DNA of 64,000 bases from S010-25 sp964466455 (GCA_964466455.1 CAYXNL010000004.1:1-64000), one strand, 5' to 3'; counted from the first letter of the stretch, positions 17,646 to 26,716 are shown. The notes: a model not told the origin generated them from the letters alone. A program made the numbers and translations.

Positions 17646-18284
17646 ATGACTATTGGTGTTGTTGGTAGAAAAGCGGGTATGACGCGAGTCTTTACTGAGG
17701 ATGGTGTTTCCATTCCGGTAAGCGTAATAGAAGTAACATCGAATCGTATCACCCAGATAAAAACAGACAAAACGGATGGTTATCAGGCTGTGCAGATCAC
17801 AACTGGTACAAAGAAAGCCTCCCGAGTAACAAAACCGATGGCTGGGCATTATGCTAAAGCAGGTGTTGAAGCTGGTCGTGGTCTCTGGGAATTTCGTATA
17901 GATGGTGATGAAGCGGCTGAGCTCACAGTAGGTGGTGAAGTGTCGGTTGGTATCTTTAAGGCAGGCCAGAAGGTAGATGTTACTGGTCGTACCATTGGTA
18001 AGGGTTTTCAGGGTGGAATCAAGCGTCATCATTTCACCATGCAGGACGCGACACATGGTAACTCCATTTCGCATCGTTCTAATGGTTCGATTGGTATGTG
18101 TCAGACTCCTGGTCGAGTAATAAAAGGAAAGAAAATGTCTGGGCACATGGGAAATGTACAACGGACTATGCAGATGCTGGAACTTGTCCGTGTCGATGAA
18201 GAGCGTGGTTTGCTGCTGGTTAAAGGGGCAATTCCTGGTGCAAAAGGTGCTGATGTTATTATCAGTCCCGCAGTAAAGACCTGA
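17646..18284 (+). CDS. rplC: 50S ribosomal protein L3 (uL3)
   Basis: A 212-residue L3 with the long extension that reaches toward the peptidyl transferase centre (GFQGGIKRHHFTMQDATHGN and the following basic stretch). L3 initiates 50S assembly. A glutamine in this loop is methylated by PrmB in E. coli, and prmB is also in this window at 62280. It is the first gene after the attenuator leader. Confidence 0.98.
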   Translation: MTIGVVGRKAGMTRVFTEDGVSIPVSVIEVTSNRITQIKTDKTDGYQAVQITTGTKKASRVTKPMAGHYAKAGVEAGRGLWEFRIDGDEAAELTVGGEVSVGIFKAGQKVDVTGRTIGKGFQGGIKRHHFTMQDATHGNSISHRSNGSIGMCQTPGRVIKGKKMSGHMGNVQRTMQMLELVRVDEERGLLLVKGAIPGAKGADVIISPAVKT

Positions 18285-18386
18285 GAATTAATGGTTCGTA
18301 ATAAGTAACCTGTGAAAATGACCTGTAATAGATAATCCGGATCTGAATTTTTCAGATGAATGTTTAAGAGTTTTTGGTAGAGAATA

Positions 18387-18992
18387 ATGGATCTGCAATT
18401 ACATAATAGTAAAGAATCAATTACTGTATCTGATGCGGTATTTGGTCTTGAATATAAAGAAAGTTTGGTTCATCAGTTAGTAACAGCGTATATGGCTGGT
18501 GCTCGTGCGGGTACTAAAGCGCAAAAAAACAGGTCGGCAGTAAGTGGTGGTGGAGCCAAGCCATGGGCGCAAAAAGGTAGTGGTCGTGCACGAGCTGGTA
18601 CAATTCGTAGTCCGATCTGGCGTAGCGGTGGTATCACCTTTGCCGCACAGCCTCGTGACTATACGCAGAAAGTTAATAAAAAAATGTACAGAGCAGGTGT
18701 GCGTTCCATTCTTTCTGAGCTAAATCGGAAGCAGCGTTTAGTTATTGTGGAAGATATTACAGTTGATGCCCCCAAAACCAGGCAGATGGCTGAGAAGCTA
18801 AAAGAACTGGGTGTGAGTAAAACCCTGGTGATTACTGAGACAGGGGATGAAAAACTCTATCTGTCAGCACGCAATCTGCCCTATGTGGAAGTGACTGACG
18901 TAGCCGGTATGAATCCTGTTAGTCTGTTGCGTTATGATCACGTTGTTGCCACCGTTGGTGCTGTGCGCGTAATAGAGGAGCTACTGTCATGA
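18387..18992 (+). CDS. rplD: 50S ribosomal protein L4 (uL4)
   Basis: A 201-residue L4, equal to E. coli, with the exit-tunnel loop RSAVSGGGAKPWAQKGSGRA that lines the constriction and influences macrolide action. L4 is the known autogenous repressor of the S10 operon in E. coli, and the leader upstream of rplC is the plausible target here. Its stop overlaps the rplW start in ATGA, so the two are translationally coupled. Confidence 0.98.
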   Translation: MDLQLHNSKESITVSDAVFGLEYKESLVHQLVTAYMAGARAGTKAQKNRSAVSGGGAKPWAQKGSGRARAGTIRSPIWRSGGITFAAQPRDYTQKVNKKMYRAGVRSILSELNRKQRLVIVEDITVDAPKTRQMAEKLKELGVSKTLVITETGDEKLYLSARNLPYVEVTDVAGMNPVSLLRYDHVVATVGAVRVIEELLS

Positions 18993-19285
18993 ATCAGGAA
19001 CGTATATATCAGATACTACTTGCTCCTCATGTCTCGGAAAAAGCCGCATTACTTGCTGATGAGAAAAATCAGCATGTATTTAAAGTGTTATCAACGGCCA
19101 CAAAAATGGAAGTTAAACAAGCTGTTGAAGCAATGTTTAATGTAAAGGTAAGCAAGGTGCGGATTACAAATACCAGGGGTAAAAGCAAGCGTTTTAGTGG
19201 TCGTATGGGTAAATGCTCTGATCTGCGGAAAGCTTACGTTACACTAATGCCCGGCAGCGACATTGATTTTGCAGGCGCACATTAA
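18989..19285 (+). CDS. rplW: 50S ribosomal protein L23 (uL23)
   Basis: A 98-residue L23 beginning MNQERIYQILLAPHVSEKAA. It sits at the polypeptide exit and is the docking site for trigger factor and SRP. The start overlaps rplD by four bases, and a gap of 29 bases leads to rplB. Confidence 0.97.
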   Translation: MNQERIYQILLAPHVSEKAALLADEKNQHVFKVLSTATKMEVKQAVEAMFNVKVSKVRITNTRGKSKRFSGRMGKCSDLRKAYVTLMPGSDIDFAGAH

Positions 19286-19314
19286 TTTATAGCATTGAGA
19301 TTAAAGACTGAATT

Positions 19315-20142
19315 ATGGCAATAGTAAAAACAAAGCCAACCTCTCCAGGACGCCGTTTTGTCGTCAAGGTTGTTAATAAAGAGCTGCATAAAGGTGCTCC
19401 CGAGCGTTCGCTTACCGAACATAAACATCGCTCCGGTGGGCGCAATAATGCAGGCCGTATCAGTGTGCGGCACATTGGTGGTGGACACAAACAGCGTTAT
19501 CGTCTAATAGATTTCAAGCGTAATAAAGACGGTGTTCAGGCGCGCGTTGATCGTATTGAATACGACCCGAACCGTACTGCAAATATTGCACTACTGGTAT
19601 ATTGCGATGGTGAAAAACGCTACATTATCGCACCGAAAGGCGTAAAGGCAGGTGATGTGCTTCAGTCGGGCAGAGATGTGCCGATTAAAGCCGGTAATTG
19701 TCTACCAATTGCAAATATTCCAGTCGGTACCCTGGTTCACTGTGTAGAAATGAAACCAGGCAAAGGTGCGCAGATCGCCCGCAGTGCCGGTGCCACAGCA
19801 CAATTGCTTGCACGCGAAGGCATTTATGCAACGTTACGTTTGCGTTCTGGTGAAATGCGTAAAATCCATACGGATTGTCGAGCCACTATTGGTGAGGTTG
19901 GTAACTCTGAACATGCCCTGCGTTCATTAGGTAAGGCAGGTGCTTCTCGCTGGCGTGGTGTTCGACCAACCGTTCGTGGTGTTGTGATGAATCCGGTTGA
20001 CCATCCACATGGTGGTGGTGAAGGTCGTACTTCTGGTGGACGCCACCCGGTATCACCATGGGGGATGCCAACTAAGGGATACCGTACCCGTAGTAACAAA
20101 CGTACTGATAACATGATTGTACGTCGACGCCACAAGAAATAA
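19315..20142 (+). CDS. rplB: 50S ribosomal protein L2 (uL2)
   Basis: A 275-residue L2 beginning MAIVKTKPTSPGRR. The C-terminal NPVDHPHGGGEGR motif contains the conserved histidine near the peptidyl transferase centre. L2 binds domain IV of 23S rRNA and helps subunit joining. It is the largest protein of the S10 operon, in the expected place between rplW and rpsS. Confidence 0.98.
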   Translation: MAIVKTKPTSPGRRFVVKVVNKELHKGAPERSLTEHKHRSGGRNNAGRISVRHIGGGHKQRYRLIDFKRNKDGVQARVDRIEYDPNRTANIALLVYCDGEKRYIIAPKGVKAGDVLQSGRDVPIKAGNCLPIANIPVGTLVHCVEMKPGKGAQIARSAGATAQLLAREGIYATLRLRSGEMRKIHTDCRATIGEVGNSEHALRSLGKAGASRWRGVRPTVRGVVMNPVDHPHGGGEGRTSGGRHPVSPWGMPTKGYRTRSNKRTDNMIVRRRHKK

Positions 20143-20192
20143 GTAAGCTAACTTAATTTGTAAAGAAACTGTTTTAACTAGAGGAATATCAA

Positions 20193-20468
20193 GTGCCACG
20201 TTCGTTAAAAAAAGGTCCATTTATTGACCATCACTTGTTAGATAAGGTTAATAAGGCTGTAGAAAGCAAAGATCGCAAACCAATAAAGACGTGGTCACGC
20301 CGTTCTACAATATTTCCTGAAATGGTCGGTTTGACGATCGCGGTGCATAACGGAAGACAGCATGTTCCTGTGCTAATAAATGAAAATATGGTTGGTCATA
20401 AGTTAGGTGAGTTTGCATTAACGCGAACCTACAGAGGCCATTCTGCTGACAAGAAAGCTAAGAAATAA
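20193..20468 (+). CDS. rpsS: 30S ribosomal protein S19 (uS19)
   Basis: A 91-residue S19 starting at GTG (PRSLKKGPFIDHHLLDKV), preceded by AGAGGAATATCAA. It has KTWSRRSTIFPEMVGLTIAVHN and HKLGEFALTRTYRGH. It binds 16S rRNA in the 30S head with S13. Ten bases separate it from rplV. Confidence 0.97.
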   Translation: MPRSLKKGPFIDHHLLDKVNKAVESKDRKPIKTWSRRSTIFPEMVGLTIAVHNGRQHVPVLINENMVGHKLGEFALTRTYRGHSADKKAKK

Positions 20469-20478
20469 AGGTACTGTT

Positions 20479-20811
20479 GTGGAAGTAGAGGCTAAATATA
20501 GATTTGCACGCATATCTCCTCAGAAATGTCGGCTGATAGCTGATCAGATTCGTGGGATGCCGGTAGAAGCAGCGCTGGAGACTTTGAACTTTGGAATCAC
20601 TCGATCTTCTGATCTGATGAAAAAAGTTCTTGAATCAGCGATTGCTAATGCAGAACATAATGAAGGTGCGGATATTGATGAATTACGTGTTTCTAAGATA
20701 TATGTGGACGAAGGTCCGACAATGAAACGTATCCGTCCGCGTGCAAAAGGACGCGCTAACCGAATTTTAAAGCGCACAAGCCATATTACTGTTTGTGTTG
20801 CAGATCGCTAA
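20479..20811 (+). CDS. rplV: 50S ribosomal protein L22 (uL22)
   Basis: A 110-residue L22 starting at GTG after AAAGG, beginning VEVEAKYRFARISPQKCRL. The C-terminal hairpin GPTMKRIRPRAKGRANRI extends into the exit tunnel and is the part altered in macrolide-resistant mutants; it looks complete here. The product is then followed by rpsC after 12 bases. Confidence 0.97.
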   Translation: MEVEAKYRFARISPQKCRLIADQIRGMPVEAALETLNFGITRSSDLMKKVLESAIANAEHNEGADIDELRVSKIYVDEGPTMKRIRPRAKGRANRILKRTSHITVCVADR

Positions 20812-20823
20812 AGAGAGTTAAAT

Positions 20824-21519
20824 ATGGGTCAAAAAGTACATCCGATAGGAATCCGTCTGGGTATTTCAACTGACTGGAATTCAAGATGGTATGCGAATAG
20901 CGCTGATTTTCCTGATCTGCTCAATGCAGATATTAAAGTCAGAGAATTTCTGCATAAGAAACTTGCCAACGCAAATGTAAGTAAAATTCATATTGAGCGT
21001 CCGACACGTTCTGCATCAATAACAATTCATACCGCAAGACCGGGTGTTGTAATTGGTAAGAAAGGTGCAGATATTGAAAGTTTGCGACGGGAAGTTGCAA
21101 GTTTAATTGGTCTTCATATAAATAGCGTCAAGTTAAATATTGAAGAGATTCGTAAGCCCGAGCTGGATGCAAAACTGGTTGCTGAAAGTATTGCTCAGCA
21201 ACTCGAACGTCGTGTTATGTTTCGTCGTGCGATGAAACGCGCGATCCAGAATACAATGCGAATGGGTGCGCTGGGAGTCAAAATTAAGATTGGTGGTCGC
21301 TTAAATGGTGCTGAAATTGCACGTAGTGAACAGTATGCGGAAGGTCGTGTACCTCTGCACACTCTGCGTGCCGATATTGATTATGGTTTTCATGAAGCAT
21401 TGACTACTTACGGCATACTTGGAATTAAAGTCTGGATATACAAAGGTGAGATTTTTGACCTTTATAAGTCACAGGACACAAAAGAAACTGCAAAAGCGGG
21501 CACTGCTGCAACAAAATAA
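20824..21519 (+). CDS. rpsC: 30S ribosomal protein S3 (uS3)
   Basis: A 231-residue S3 with a type II KH domain, seen in VVIGKKGADIESLRREV, and the C-terminal half with GVKIKIGGRLNGAEIARSE and HTLRADIDYGFHEA. It forms part of the mRNA entry tunnel and helicase activity of the 30S subunit. The start has AAGAGAG upstream. Confidence 0.98.
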   Translation: MGQKVHPIGIRLGISTDWNSRWYANSADFPDLLNADIKVREFLHKKLANANVSKIHIERPTRSASITIHTARPGVVIGKKGADIESLRREVASLIGLHINSVKLNIEEIRKPELDAKLVAESIAQQLERRVMFRRAMKRAIQNTMRMGALGVKIKIGGRLNGAEIARSEQYAEGRVPLHTLRADIDYGFHEALTTYGILGIKVWIYKGEIFDLYKSQDTKETAKAGTAATK

Positions 21520-21543
21520 CTGCTTTAGCTAGAGGAATAAGAA

Positions 21544-21957
21544 GTGTTACAACCTAAGCGCACAAAATTTCGTAAAATGTTTAAGGGTAAGAATCGTGGT
21601 CTTGCCCAGACCGGTAATAAGGTTAGTTTCGGTGAATATGGTCTGAAGGCAACAGAACGTGGTCGTGTATCGGCTCGCCAGATAGAGGCGGCACGCCGTG
21701 CGATGACGCGCCACGTTAAACGTAGTGGAAAAATCTGGATTAGAGTTTTTCCTGATGTGCCTATATCCAGCAAGCCACTGGAAGTTCGGATGGGTAAAGG
21801 TAAAGGTAATGTTGATTACTGGGTTTCGAAAGTACAGCCTGGCACAGTTTTGTATGAAATAGAAGGTGTATCAGAAAGCCTGGCCAGAGAAGCATTCCAG
21901 TTGGCGGCTGCAAAATTACCTGTTAAAACAATTTTTGTAACACGCGCGGTGATGTAA
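21544..21957 (+). CDS. rplP: 50S ribosomal protein L16 (uL16)
   Basis: A 137-residue L16 starting at GTG after AGAGGAATAAGAA, beginning MLQPKRTKFRKMFKGKNRG. It binds near the A site of the 50S subunit and orders tRNA binding. Its TAA is followed immediately by the ATG of rpmC, so there is no intergenic base. Confidence 0.97.
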   Translation: MLQPKRTKFRKMFKGKNRGLAQTGNKVSFGEYGLKATERGRVSARQIEAARRAMTRHVKRSGKIWIRVFPDVPISSKPLEVRMGKGKGNVDYWVSKVQPGTVLYEIEGVSESLAREAFQLAAAKLPVKTIFVTRAVM

Positions 21958-22170
21958 ATGGCAACTGCAGAAGATTATAGAAAAATGTCCGCAAAGGACC
22001 TGAATGACGAATTATTAAGTTTACGACGTGAACAGTTTAATTTGCGTATGCAACTGGGCTCTGGCAATACACCCAAGATTCATCGTTTTAGTACAGTTCG
22101 TCATGATATTGCACGTATTAAAACTGTTCTGACAGAGACTAAAAAAGCCAACTTAAAAGGTGACGCATAA
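21958..22170 (+). CDS. rpmC: 50S ribosomal protein L29 (uL29)
   Basis: A 70-residue L29 (E. coli 63). The conserved core LNDELLSLRREQFNLRMQLGSG is followed by the second helix HDIARIKTVLTE. It lies at the exit tunnel beside L23. The stop overlaps the upstream candidate start of rpsQ in TAATG. Confidence 0.95.
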   Translation: MATAEDYRKMSAKDLNDELLSLRREQFNLRMQLGSGNTPKIHRFSTVRHDIARIKTVLTETKKANLKGDA

Positions 22171-22451
22171 TGTCCCAGGAAGAATTGACTATGACTGAGA
22201 CAAAGCAACGAACCCTGACTGGTATCGTTACAAGTAATGCTGGTGATAAGTCTGTGACTATTATGATAGAACGTCGTATAAAACATCCTATATATGGCAA
22301 ATATATCAAACGTTCAACACGATTGCGTGTGCATGATGAAGCAAATGAATGTAACCATGGGGATACTATTATTGTTGAACAGTGTCGTCCAATGTCAAAG
22401 ACCAAGTCCTGGCGACTTGTCAAAGTTATTGAAAAAGCAGCAGAGCTTTAA
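22170..22451 (+). CDS. rpsQ: 30S ribosomal protein S17 (uS17)
   Basis: S17, an OB-fold primary 16S rRNA-binding protein, with KSVTIMIERRIKHPIYGKYI and ECRPMSKTKSW-like core. Two starts are possible: ATG 22170, coupled to the rpmC stop (93 residues), or ATG 22191 (MTETKQRTLTG, 86 residues) with AGGAAG at 22177-22182. The second aligns better with E. coli S17 (84 residues), so the seven extra residues may not be translated. Confidence 0.93.
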   Translation: MSQEELTMTETKQRTLTGIVTSNAGDKSVTIMIERRIKHPIYGKYIKRSTRLRVHDEANECNHGDTIIVEQCRPMSKTKSWRLVKVIEKAAEL

Positions 22452-22480
22452 CTGCTAGAGAAAAGAGATAGGAGCAGGTC

Positions 22481-22849
22481 ATGATACAAATGCAAACAGT
22501 TTTAAATGCTGCAGATAATAGTGGTGCACGCAGTATGATGTGTATTAAAGTGTTGGGTGGATCGCATAGACGCTATGCTTCCGTTGGAGATGTTATTAAG
22601 GTTAGTATTAAAGATGCTATTCCACGAGGTAAAGTAAAAAAGGGCGAAGTTTATAATGCCGTAGTTGTGCGTACAAAGAAAGGAATACGTCGTGCAGATG
22701 GCTCCAGTATTCGTTTTGATGGTAATGCAGCTGTTATATTAAATGCATCATTACAACCGGTAGGAACACGCATTTTTGGACCGGTAACAAGAGAATTACG
22801 AACACAGAATTTTATGAAAATAGTCTCACTGGCTCCTGAAGTCTTATAA
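22481..22849 (+). CDS. rplN: 50S ribosomal protein L14 (uL14)
   Basis: A 122-residue L14 beginning MIQMQTVLNAADNSGARSM, with GSHRRYASVGDVIKVSIKDA. It forms intersubunit bridges with 16S rRNA and is the target of the silencing factor RsfS. It starts the spc part of the cluster, but only 29 bases separate it from rpsQ, so the S10 and spc genes are probably co-transcribed. Confidence 0.98.
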   Translation: MIQMQTVLNAADNSGARSMMCIKVLGGSHRRYASVGDVIKVSIKDAIPRGKVKKGEVYNAVVVRTKKGIRRADGSSIRFDGNAAVILNASLQPVGTRIFGPVTRELRTQNFMKIVSLAPEVL

Positions 22850-22862
22850 GGTATATAACAGA

Positions 22863-23177
22863 ATGAAACGTATTAAAAAAGGTGATCAGGTCATCGTTAT
22901 AGCTGGAAAAGATAAGGGTCGTCAGGGTACTGTGCTGAAGGTTGCTGATGACAGTGTTCTTGTTGAATCAGTAAACATGGTTAAGAAGCATACGAAACCA
23001 AATCCAACTGCAGGTGTTGAAGGTGGTATTGTTGAGAAAACAATGCCAATGAATATCTCTAATGTCATGTTGTTTAATCCGATTATAAACAAGGGCGATA
23101 GAGTTGGTTTTAAAAAATTAGAAGATGGTCGCAAAGTTCGTTATTTTAAATCTAACGGCGAAGTTGTGGATGTTTAA
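22863..23177 (+). CDS. rplX: 50S ribosomal protein L24 (uL24)
   Basis: A 104-residue L24 with an N-terminal KOW motif (KKGDQVIVIAGKDKGRQGTV). It is one of the two assembly initiators of the 50S subunit and lies near the exit tunnel. It is spaced by 13 and 12 bases from rplN and rplE. Confidence 0.97.
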   Translation: MKRIKKGDQVIVIAGKDKGRQGTVLKVADDSVLVESVNMVKKHTKPNPTAGVEGGIVEKTMPMNISNVMLFNPIINKGDRVGFKKLEDGRKVRYFKSNGEVVDV

Positions 23178-23189
23178 GGGTTATTTGTC

Positions 23190-23738
23190 ATGGCAAGATT
23201 AGAAGAATATTATCGCGATACTGTTGTTAAAAATTTATTAGCAACAGGCAACTATAAAAACGTAATGGATGTACCACGTATTACCAAAATCACCCTGAAT
23301 ATGGGTTTAGGTGAAGCAATAGGTGATAAAAAAGTACTTGAAAATGCACTTTCTGATATGGAAAAGATATCGGGTCAAAAGCCAGTGACGACACTGGCCC
23401 GTAAATCTGTTGCTTCATTCAAAGTGCGAGATGGCTATCCAATTGGTTGTAAGGTAACGCTGAGAAGCAAAAGGATGTATGAATTTCTTGATCGCCTGAT
23501 TAGTATATCTGTTCCGCGTATCCGTGATTTTCGCGGGCTTAATCCACGTTCGTTTGATGGACGTGGAAACTACAATATGGGTGTCAGAGAACAGATTATT
23601 TTTCCAGAGATTGATTTTGAAAAAATAGACACCATTCGTGGTATGGATATTTGTATAACAACCACGGCTCGTGATAATGATAGTGGTTTTGCATTGTTAA
23701 AAGAATTTAATTTCCCATTTAAGGGTAGTAATAAATAG
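23190..23738 (+). CDS. rplE: 50S ribosomal protein L5 (uL5)
   Basis: A 182-residue L5 with KITLNMGLGEAIGDKKVLE, the P-loop-like contact with P-site tRNA, and FRGLNPRSFDGRGNYNMGV. It binds 5S rRNA with L18 and forms an intersubunit bridge with S13. One base separates it from rpsN. Confidence 0.98.
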   Translation: MARLEEYYRDTVVKNLLATGNYKNVMDVPRITKITLNMGLGEAIGDKKVLENALSDMEKISGQKPVTTLARKSVASFKVRDGYPIGCKVTLRSKRMYEFLDRLISISVPRIRDFRGLNPRSFDGRGNYNMGVREQIIFPEIDFEKIDTIRGMDICITTTARDNDSGFALLKEFNFPFKGSNK

Positions 23739-23739
23739 T

Positions 23740-24045
23740 ATGGCTAAAAACTCAATGATTGCGCGTGAGCATAAACGTGCAAAACTGGTAAAACAGTTTG
23801 CTGAGAAACGTGCTCAATATAAGGCTGTTCTGATCGATCAAAATGCAGATTTTGACGAAAAAATGGAAGCACAACGTAAATTACAAACACTCCCACGTGA
23901 TTCCTGTAAAGCACGGCAACGTAACCGTTGTCGTATTACAGGTCGTCCACATGGCGTTTATCGCAAGTTTGGACTATGTAGAAATAAATTACGCGAGGCA
24001 GCTATGCGTGGTGATATTCCCGGCCTGGTTAAGGCTAGTTGGTAG
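23740..24045 (+). CDS. rpsN: 30S ribosomal protein S14 (uS14, long form)
   Basis: A 101-residue S14 of the long, E. coli-like type. It has RQRNRCRITGRPHGVYRKFG and ends DIPGLVKASW. It lacks the paired CxxC motifs of the short zinc form, so it does not depend on zinc. It sits in the 30S head next to S3 and S10. Confidence 0.97.
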   Translation: MAKNSMIAREHKRAKLVKQFAEKRAQYKAVLIDQNADFDEKMEAQRKLQTLPRDSCKARQRNRCRITGRPHGVYRKFGLCRNKLREAAMRGDIPGLVKASW

Positions 24046-24057
24046 GAGACTGGTATT

Positions 24058-24447
24058 ATGATGACAGATCCAATAGCAGATATGCTTACTCGAATTCGCA
24101 ATGCGCAGGCAGCGTTAAAAAGTGATGTCTTAATGCCCTCATCGAAACTAAAAATTGCGATTGCAAAAGTTTTGAAAAATGAAGGTTATATCACAGACTA
24201 CGAAGCTGATAATGCAGTTAAACCTACATTAACCGTAAGGTTGAAATATTTTGAAGGTCAGCCGGTTATTGATGAAATAAAACGGGTAAGTCGTCCAGGG
24301 TTGCGAATATATAAAAACAAAGATGAGTTGCCAAAAATATTAAATGGAATGGGTGTTGCCATCGTATCAACATCTGCCGGAGTAATGAGTGATCGCCAGG
24401 CCAGAAGAAAAGGTCGAGGTGGTGAAATTCTCTGTACTGTTGCCTGA
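24058..24447 (+). CDS. rpsH: 30S ribosomal protein S8 (uS8)
   Basis: A 129-residue S8 (MMTDPIADMLTRIRNAQ). The C terminus has the conserved VSTSAGVMSDRQARRKGRGG and ends EILCTVA. S8 binds the central domain of 16S rRNA and in E. coli represses the spc genes by binding near rplE. TAGGAG lies nine bases before this ATG; the next ATG, one codon on, is the alternative. Confidence 0.97.
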   Translation: MMTDPIADMLTRIRNAQAALKSDVLMPSSKLKIAIAKVLKNEGYITDYEADNAVKPTLTVRLKYFEGQPVIDEIKRVSRPGLRIYKNKDELPKILNGMGVAIVSTSAGVMSDRQARRKGRGGEILCTVA

Positions 24448-24501
24448 TTGTTATTAGATAAGCAGTATTACCACGATTAGAAGAATTTAGAGTAAAAAAA
24501 G

Positions 24502-25035
24502 ATGTCTCGTATAGCAAAAAAACCAGTTGTCATCAGCGATGGTGTTGAAGTTAATGTCAGTGGACAGACCGTGACTGCAAAAGGCAAGCATGGTAGCCTT
24601 TCGCTTGAAGTACACGGGATAGTGAAAGTAATGATAGAAAATAATACAGTTACTTTTGCACCTGCAAATGATTCTAAAACCTGTATGGCAATGGCGGGAA
24701 CCATGCGATCACTGGTTAATAATATGGTTCAGGGTGTGTCGGAAGGTTATAGTCGAACATTGCAGCTTGTTGGCGTTGGTTACAGGGCTCAGATTCAGGG
24801 TAATGTTCTGGATTTATCACTCGGTTTCTCACATCCGGTTAAGTATACAATCCCGGAAGGAATTTCTATAACAACTCCTAGCCAGACAGAGATATTTGTA
24901 AAAGGTGCAGATAAGCAGCATGTTGGACAGGTGTGTGCAGAAATTCGATCATATCGTCCACCGGAACCCTATAAAGGTAAAGGTATCAGATATTCTGATG
25001 AGCGTGTGATACGTAAGGAAGCCAAGAAGAAATAA
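24502..25035 (+). CDS. rplF: 50S ribosomal protein L6 (uL6)
   Basis: A 177-residue L6 beginning MSRIAKKPVVISDGVEV, with LVGVGYRAQIQGNVLDLSLG in the middle and the C-terminal signature RPPEPYKGKGIRYSDE. It lies near the factor-binding site by the sarcin-ricin loop. A gap of 54 bases precedes it, and there is no visible terminator. Confidence 0.98.
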   Translation: MSRIAKKPVVISDGVEVNVSGQTVTAKGKHGSLSLEVHGIVKVMIENNTVTFAPANDSKTCMAMAGTMRSLVNNMVQGVSEGYSRTLQLVGVGYRAQIQGNVLDLSLGFSHPVKYTIPEGISITTPSQTEIFVKGADKQHVGQVCAEIRSYRPPEPYKGKGIRYSDERVIRKEAKKK

Positions 25036-25108
25036 TTAAGCTTCCCAGTTTAAATAATTATAGCGGCCTATGTAAAATAGCATAGGCAGATTAATACAGG
25101 TTGTCGCA

Positions 25109-25465
25109 ATGTTATCAAAAAAAATCAGTAGATTACGTAGAGCAAAACGGGTACGGGCAAAGATAAATGAAGTGGGCTCATACCGTCTGAGTGTACATCG
25201 TACACCAAAACATATTTATGCTCAGGTTATTTCACCTGATGGCAGTAAAGTTGTGGCAGCTGCTTCAACTCTGGAAAAAGATATTGCAACGGACATAAAA
25301 TATACGGGTAACGTTGAAGCTGCAACGCTAGTAGGAAAAGCTATTGCTGAAAAATCAAAAACAGCAGGTATTACCTCTGTTGCTTTTGATCGCTCCGGAT
25401 TTCGTTACCATGGGCGTGTAAAAGCACTTGCAGAATCTGCACGTGAAAATGGACTGGAATTTTAA
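25109..25465 (+). CDS. rplR: 50S ribosomal protein L18 (uL18)
   Basis: A 118-residue L18 with RLSVHRTPKHIYAQVISPDG and FDRSGFRYHGRVKALAESAR. It mediates binding of 5S rRNA to 23S rRNA together with L5. The basic N terminus (KKISRLRRAKRVRAK) is typical. Confidence 0.97.
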   Translation: MLSKKISRLRRAKRVRAKINEVGSYRLSVHRTPKHIYAQVISPDGSKVVAAASTLEKDIATDIKYTGNVEAATLVGKAIAEKSKTAGITSVAFDRSGFRYHGRVKALAESARENGLEF

Positions 25466-25525
25466 TTCTAGATCCATTATTAAAAGCAGACTACATTTTA
25501 AATAGTTTAAGAATAGGTTTCAGGT

Positions 25526-26032
25526 ATGGCACAGGCAGAATCACCACAAGTTAAAGATGAGTACATTGAAAAACTGGTTGCGGTTAATCGTGTAGCAAAA
25601 GTTGTCAAGGGTGGCCGTCAGTTTGGGTTTACCGCTTTAACGGTAGTTGGAGATGGTAATGGAAAAATTGGTTTTGGTTATGGTAAGGCAAAAGAAGTAC
25701 CACTTGCCATACAAAAAGCAATGGATAAAGCCAGGAAAAACATGAAAACAATACACCTTAAAGGTGATACCCTGCATCATTCATTAACAGGTATTCATGG
25801 TGCTGCCAATGTATACATGCAGCCTGCTTCAGAGGGTACCGGTATTATTGCTGGCGGTGCGATGCGTGCGGTGTTTGAAGTCGTGGGTATAAAAAATGTA
25901 CTGGCGAAAATAAACGGTACACGTAATCCTGTTAATGTAGTTCGTGCGACCATTAACGGGTTAACTTCAATGTCATCTCCTGACTATATTGCAGCTAAAC
26001 GCGGCAAGACAGTTGAAGAGATACTCGGTTAG
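25526..26032 (+). CDS. rpsE: 30S ribosomal protein S5 (uS5)
   Basis: A 168-residue S5. The spectinomycin-loop region reads AKVVKGGRQFGFTALTVVGD and the C-terminal domain has GTGIIAGGAMRAVFEVVGIK. It acts at the mRNA entry site and in decoding accuracy. The start ATG has CAGGT nearby. It is followed by rpmD after 18 bases. Confidence 0.98.
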   Translation: MAQAESPQVKDEYIEKLVAVNRVAKVVKGGRQFGFTALTVVGDGNGKIGFGYGKAKEVPLAIQKAMDKARKNMKTIHLKGDTLHHSLTGIHGAANVYMQPASEGTGIIAGGAMRAVFEVVGIKNVLAKINGTRNPVNVVRATINGLTSMSSPDYIAAKRGKTVEEILG

Positions 26033-26050
26033 GTTTAATGGTAACAGCTT

Positions 26051-26236
26051 ATGGCTAGTAAAGAACTTAAAATTACATTAATAAAAAGCCTGATTGGTCG
26101 TCTTAAATCTCATAAGGCATGTGCCAGAGGGCTTGGTTTGTTGCGTACACATCATACCGTTATGGTACAGGACACACCTGAAAACCGTGGCATGATTAAC
26201 AGGATTTCATATATGCTCAATATCGAGGAGCAATAA
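26051..26236 (+). CDS. rpmD: 50S ribosomal protein L30 (uL30)
   Basis: A 61-residue L30 (MASKELKITLIKSLIGR), with the conserved LGLLRTHHTVMVQDTPENRG. It is a small 50S protein that binds domain II of 23S rRNA. One base lies between its stop and the rplO start. Confidence 0.96.
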   Translation: MASKELKITLIKSLIGRLKSHKACARGLGLLRTHHTVMVQDTPENRGMINRISYMLNIEEQ

Positions 26237-26237
26237 C

Positions 26238-26672
26238 ATGTATTTAAATACTCTTCAGCCTGCTGCTGGCAGTAAGAAAAATAGCAAGCGAGTTGGACGC
26301 GGAATCGGTTCCGGACAGGGCAAGACCTGTGGACGAGGGCATAAAGGTCAGAAGTCGCGCTCTGGTGGATTTACCAAAGTTGGTTTTGAAGGTGGTCAAA
26401 TGCCATTGCAGCGTCGCCTGCCAAAAGTAGGCTTTACCTCTCGTACTACAAAATTATCTGCAGAGCTCAGGCTACATGAACTGACAAAAGTAGATGTTTC
26501 ACCTGTTGATGTTGACGCATTGATTAAGGCGAACCTGGTTCCTGCCAGTACACAGAAAGTGAAAGTTATTTTATCTGGCAAAATAGACAAAGCAGTGAGC
26601 TTGAAAGGTATTTTGGTAACCCCCGGGGCACGCTCTGCAATTGAATCGGCGGGTGGAAATATTGAGGTGTAA
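26238..26672 (+). CDS. rplO: 50S ribosomal protein L15 (uL15)
   Basis: A 144-residue L15 with the basic, Gly-rich N-terminal extension (KKNSKRVGRGIGSGQGKTCG and GRGHKGQKSRSGG) that enters the 50S core. The signature GGQMPLQRRLPKVGF and a C-terminal globular domain follow. It is a late assembly protein and precedes secY as in most bacteria. Confidence 0.98.
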   Translation: MYLNTLQPAAGSKKNSKRVGRGIGSGQGKTCGRGHKGQKSRSGGFTKVGFEGGQMPLQRRLPKVGFTSRTTKLSAELRLHELTKVDVSPVDVDALIKANLVPASTQKVKVILSGKIDKAVSLKGILVTPGARSAIESAGGNIEV

Positions 26673-26716
26673 CCTCGGTATTCAATGACTGATTCTGACA
26701 AATATGATATATAGAT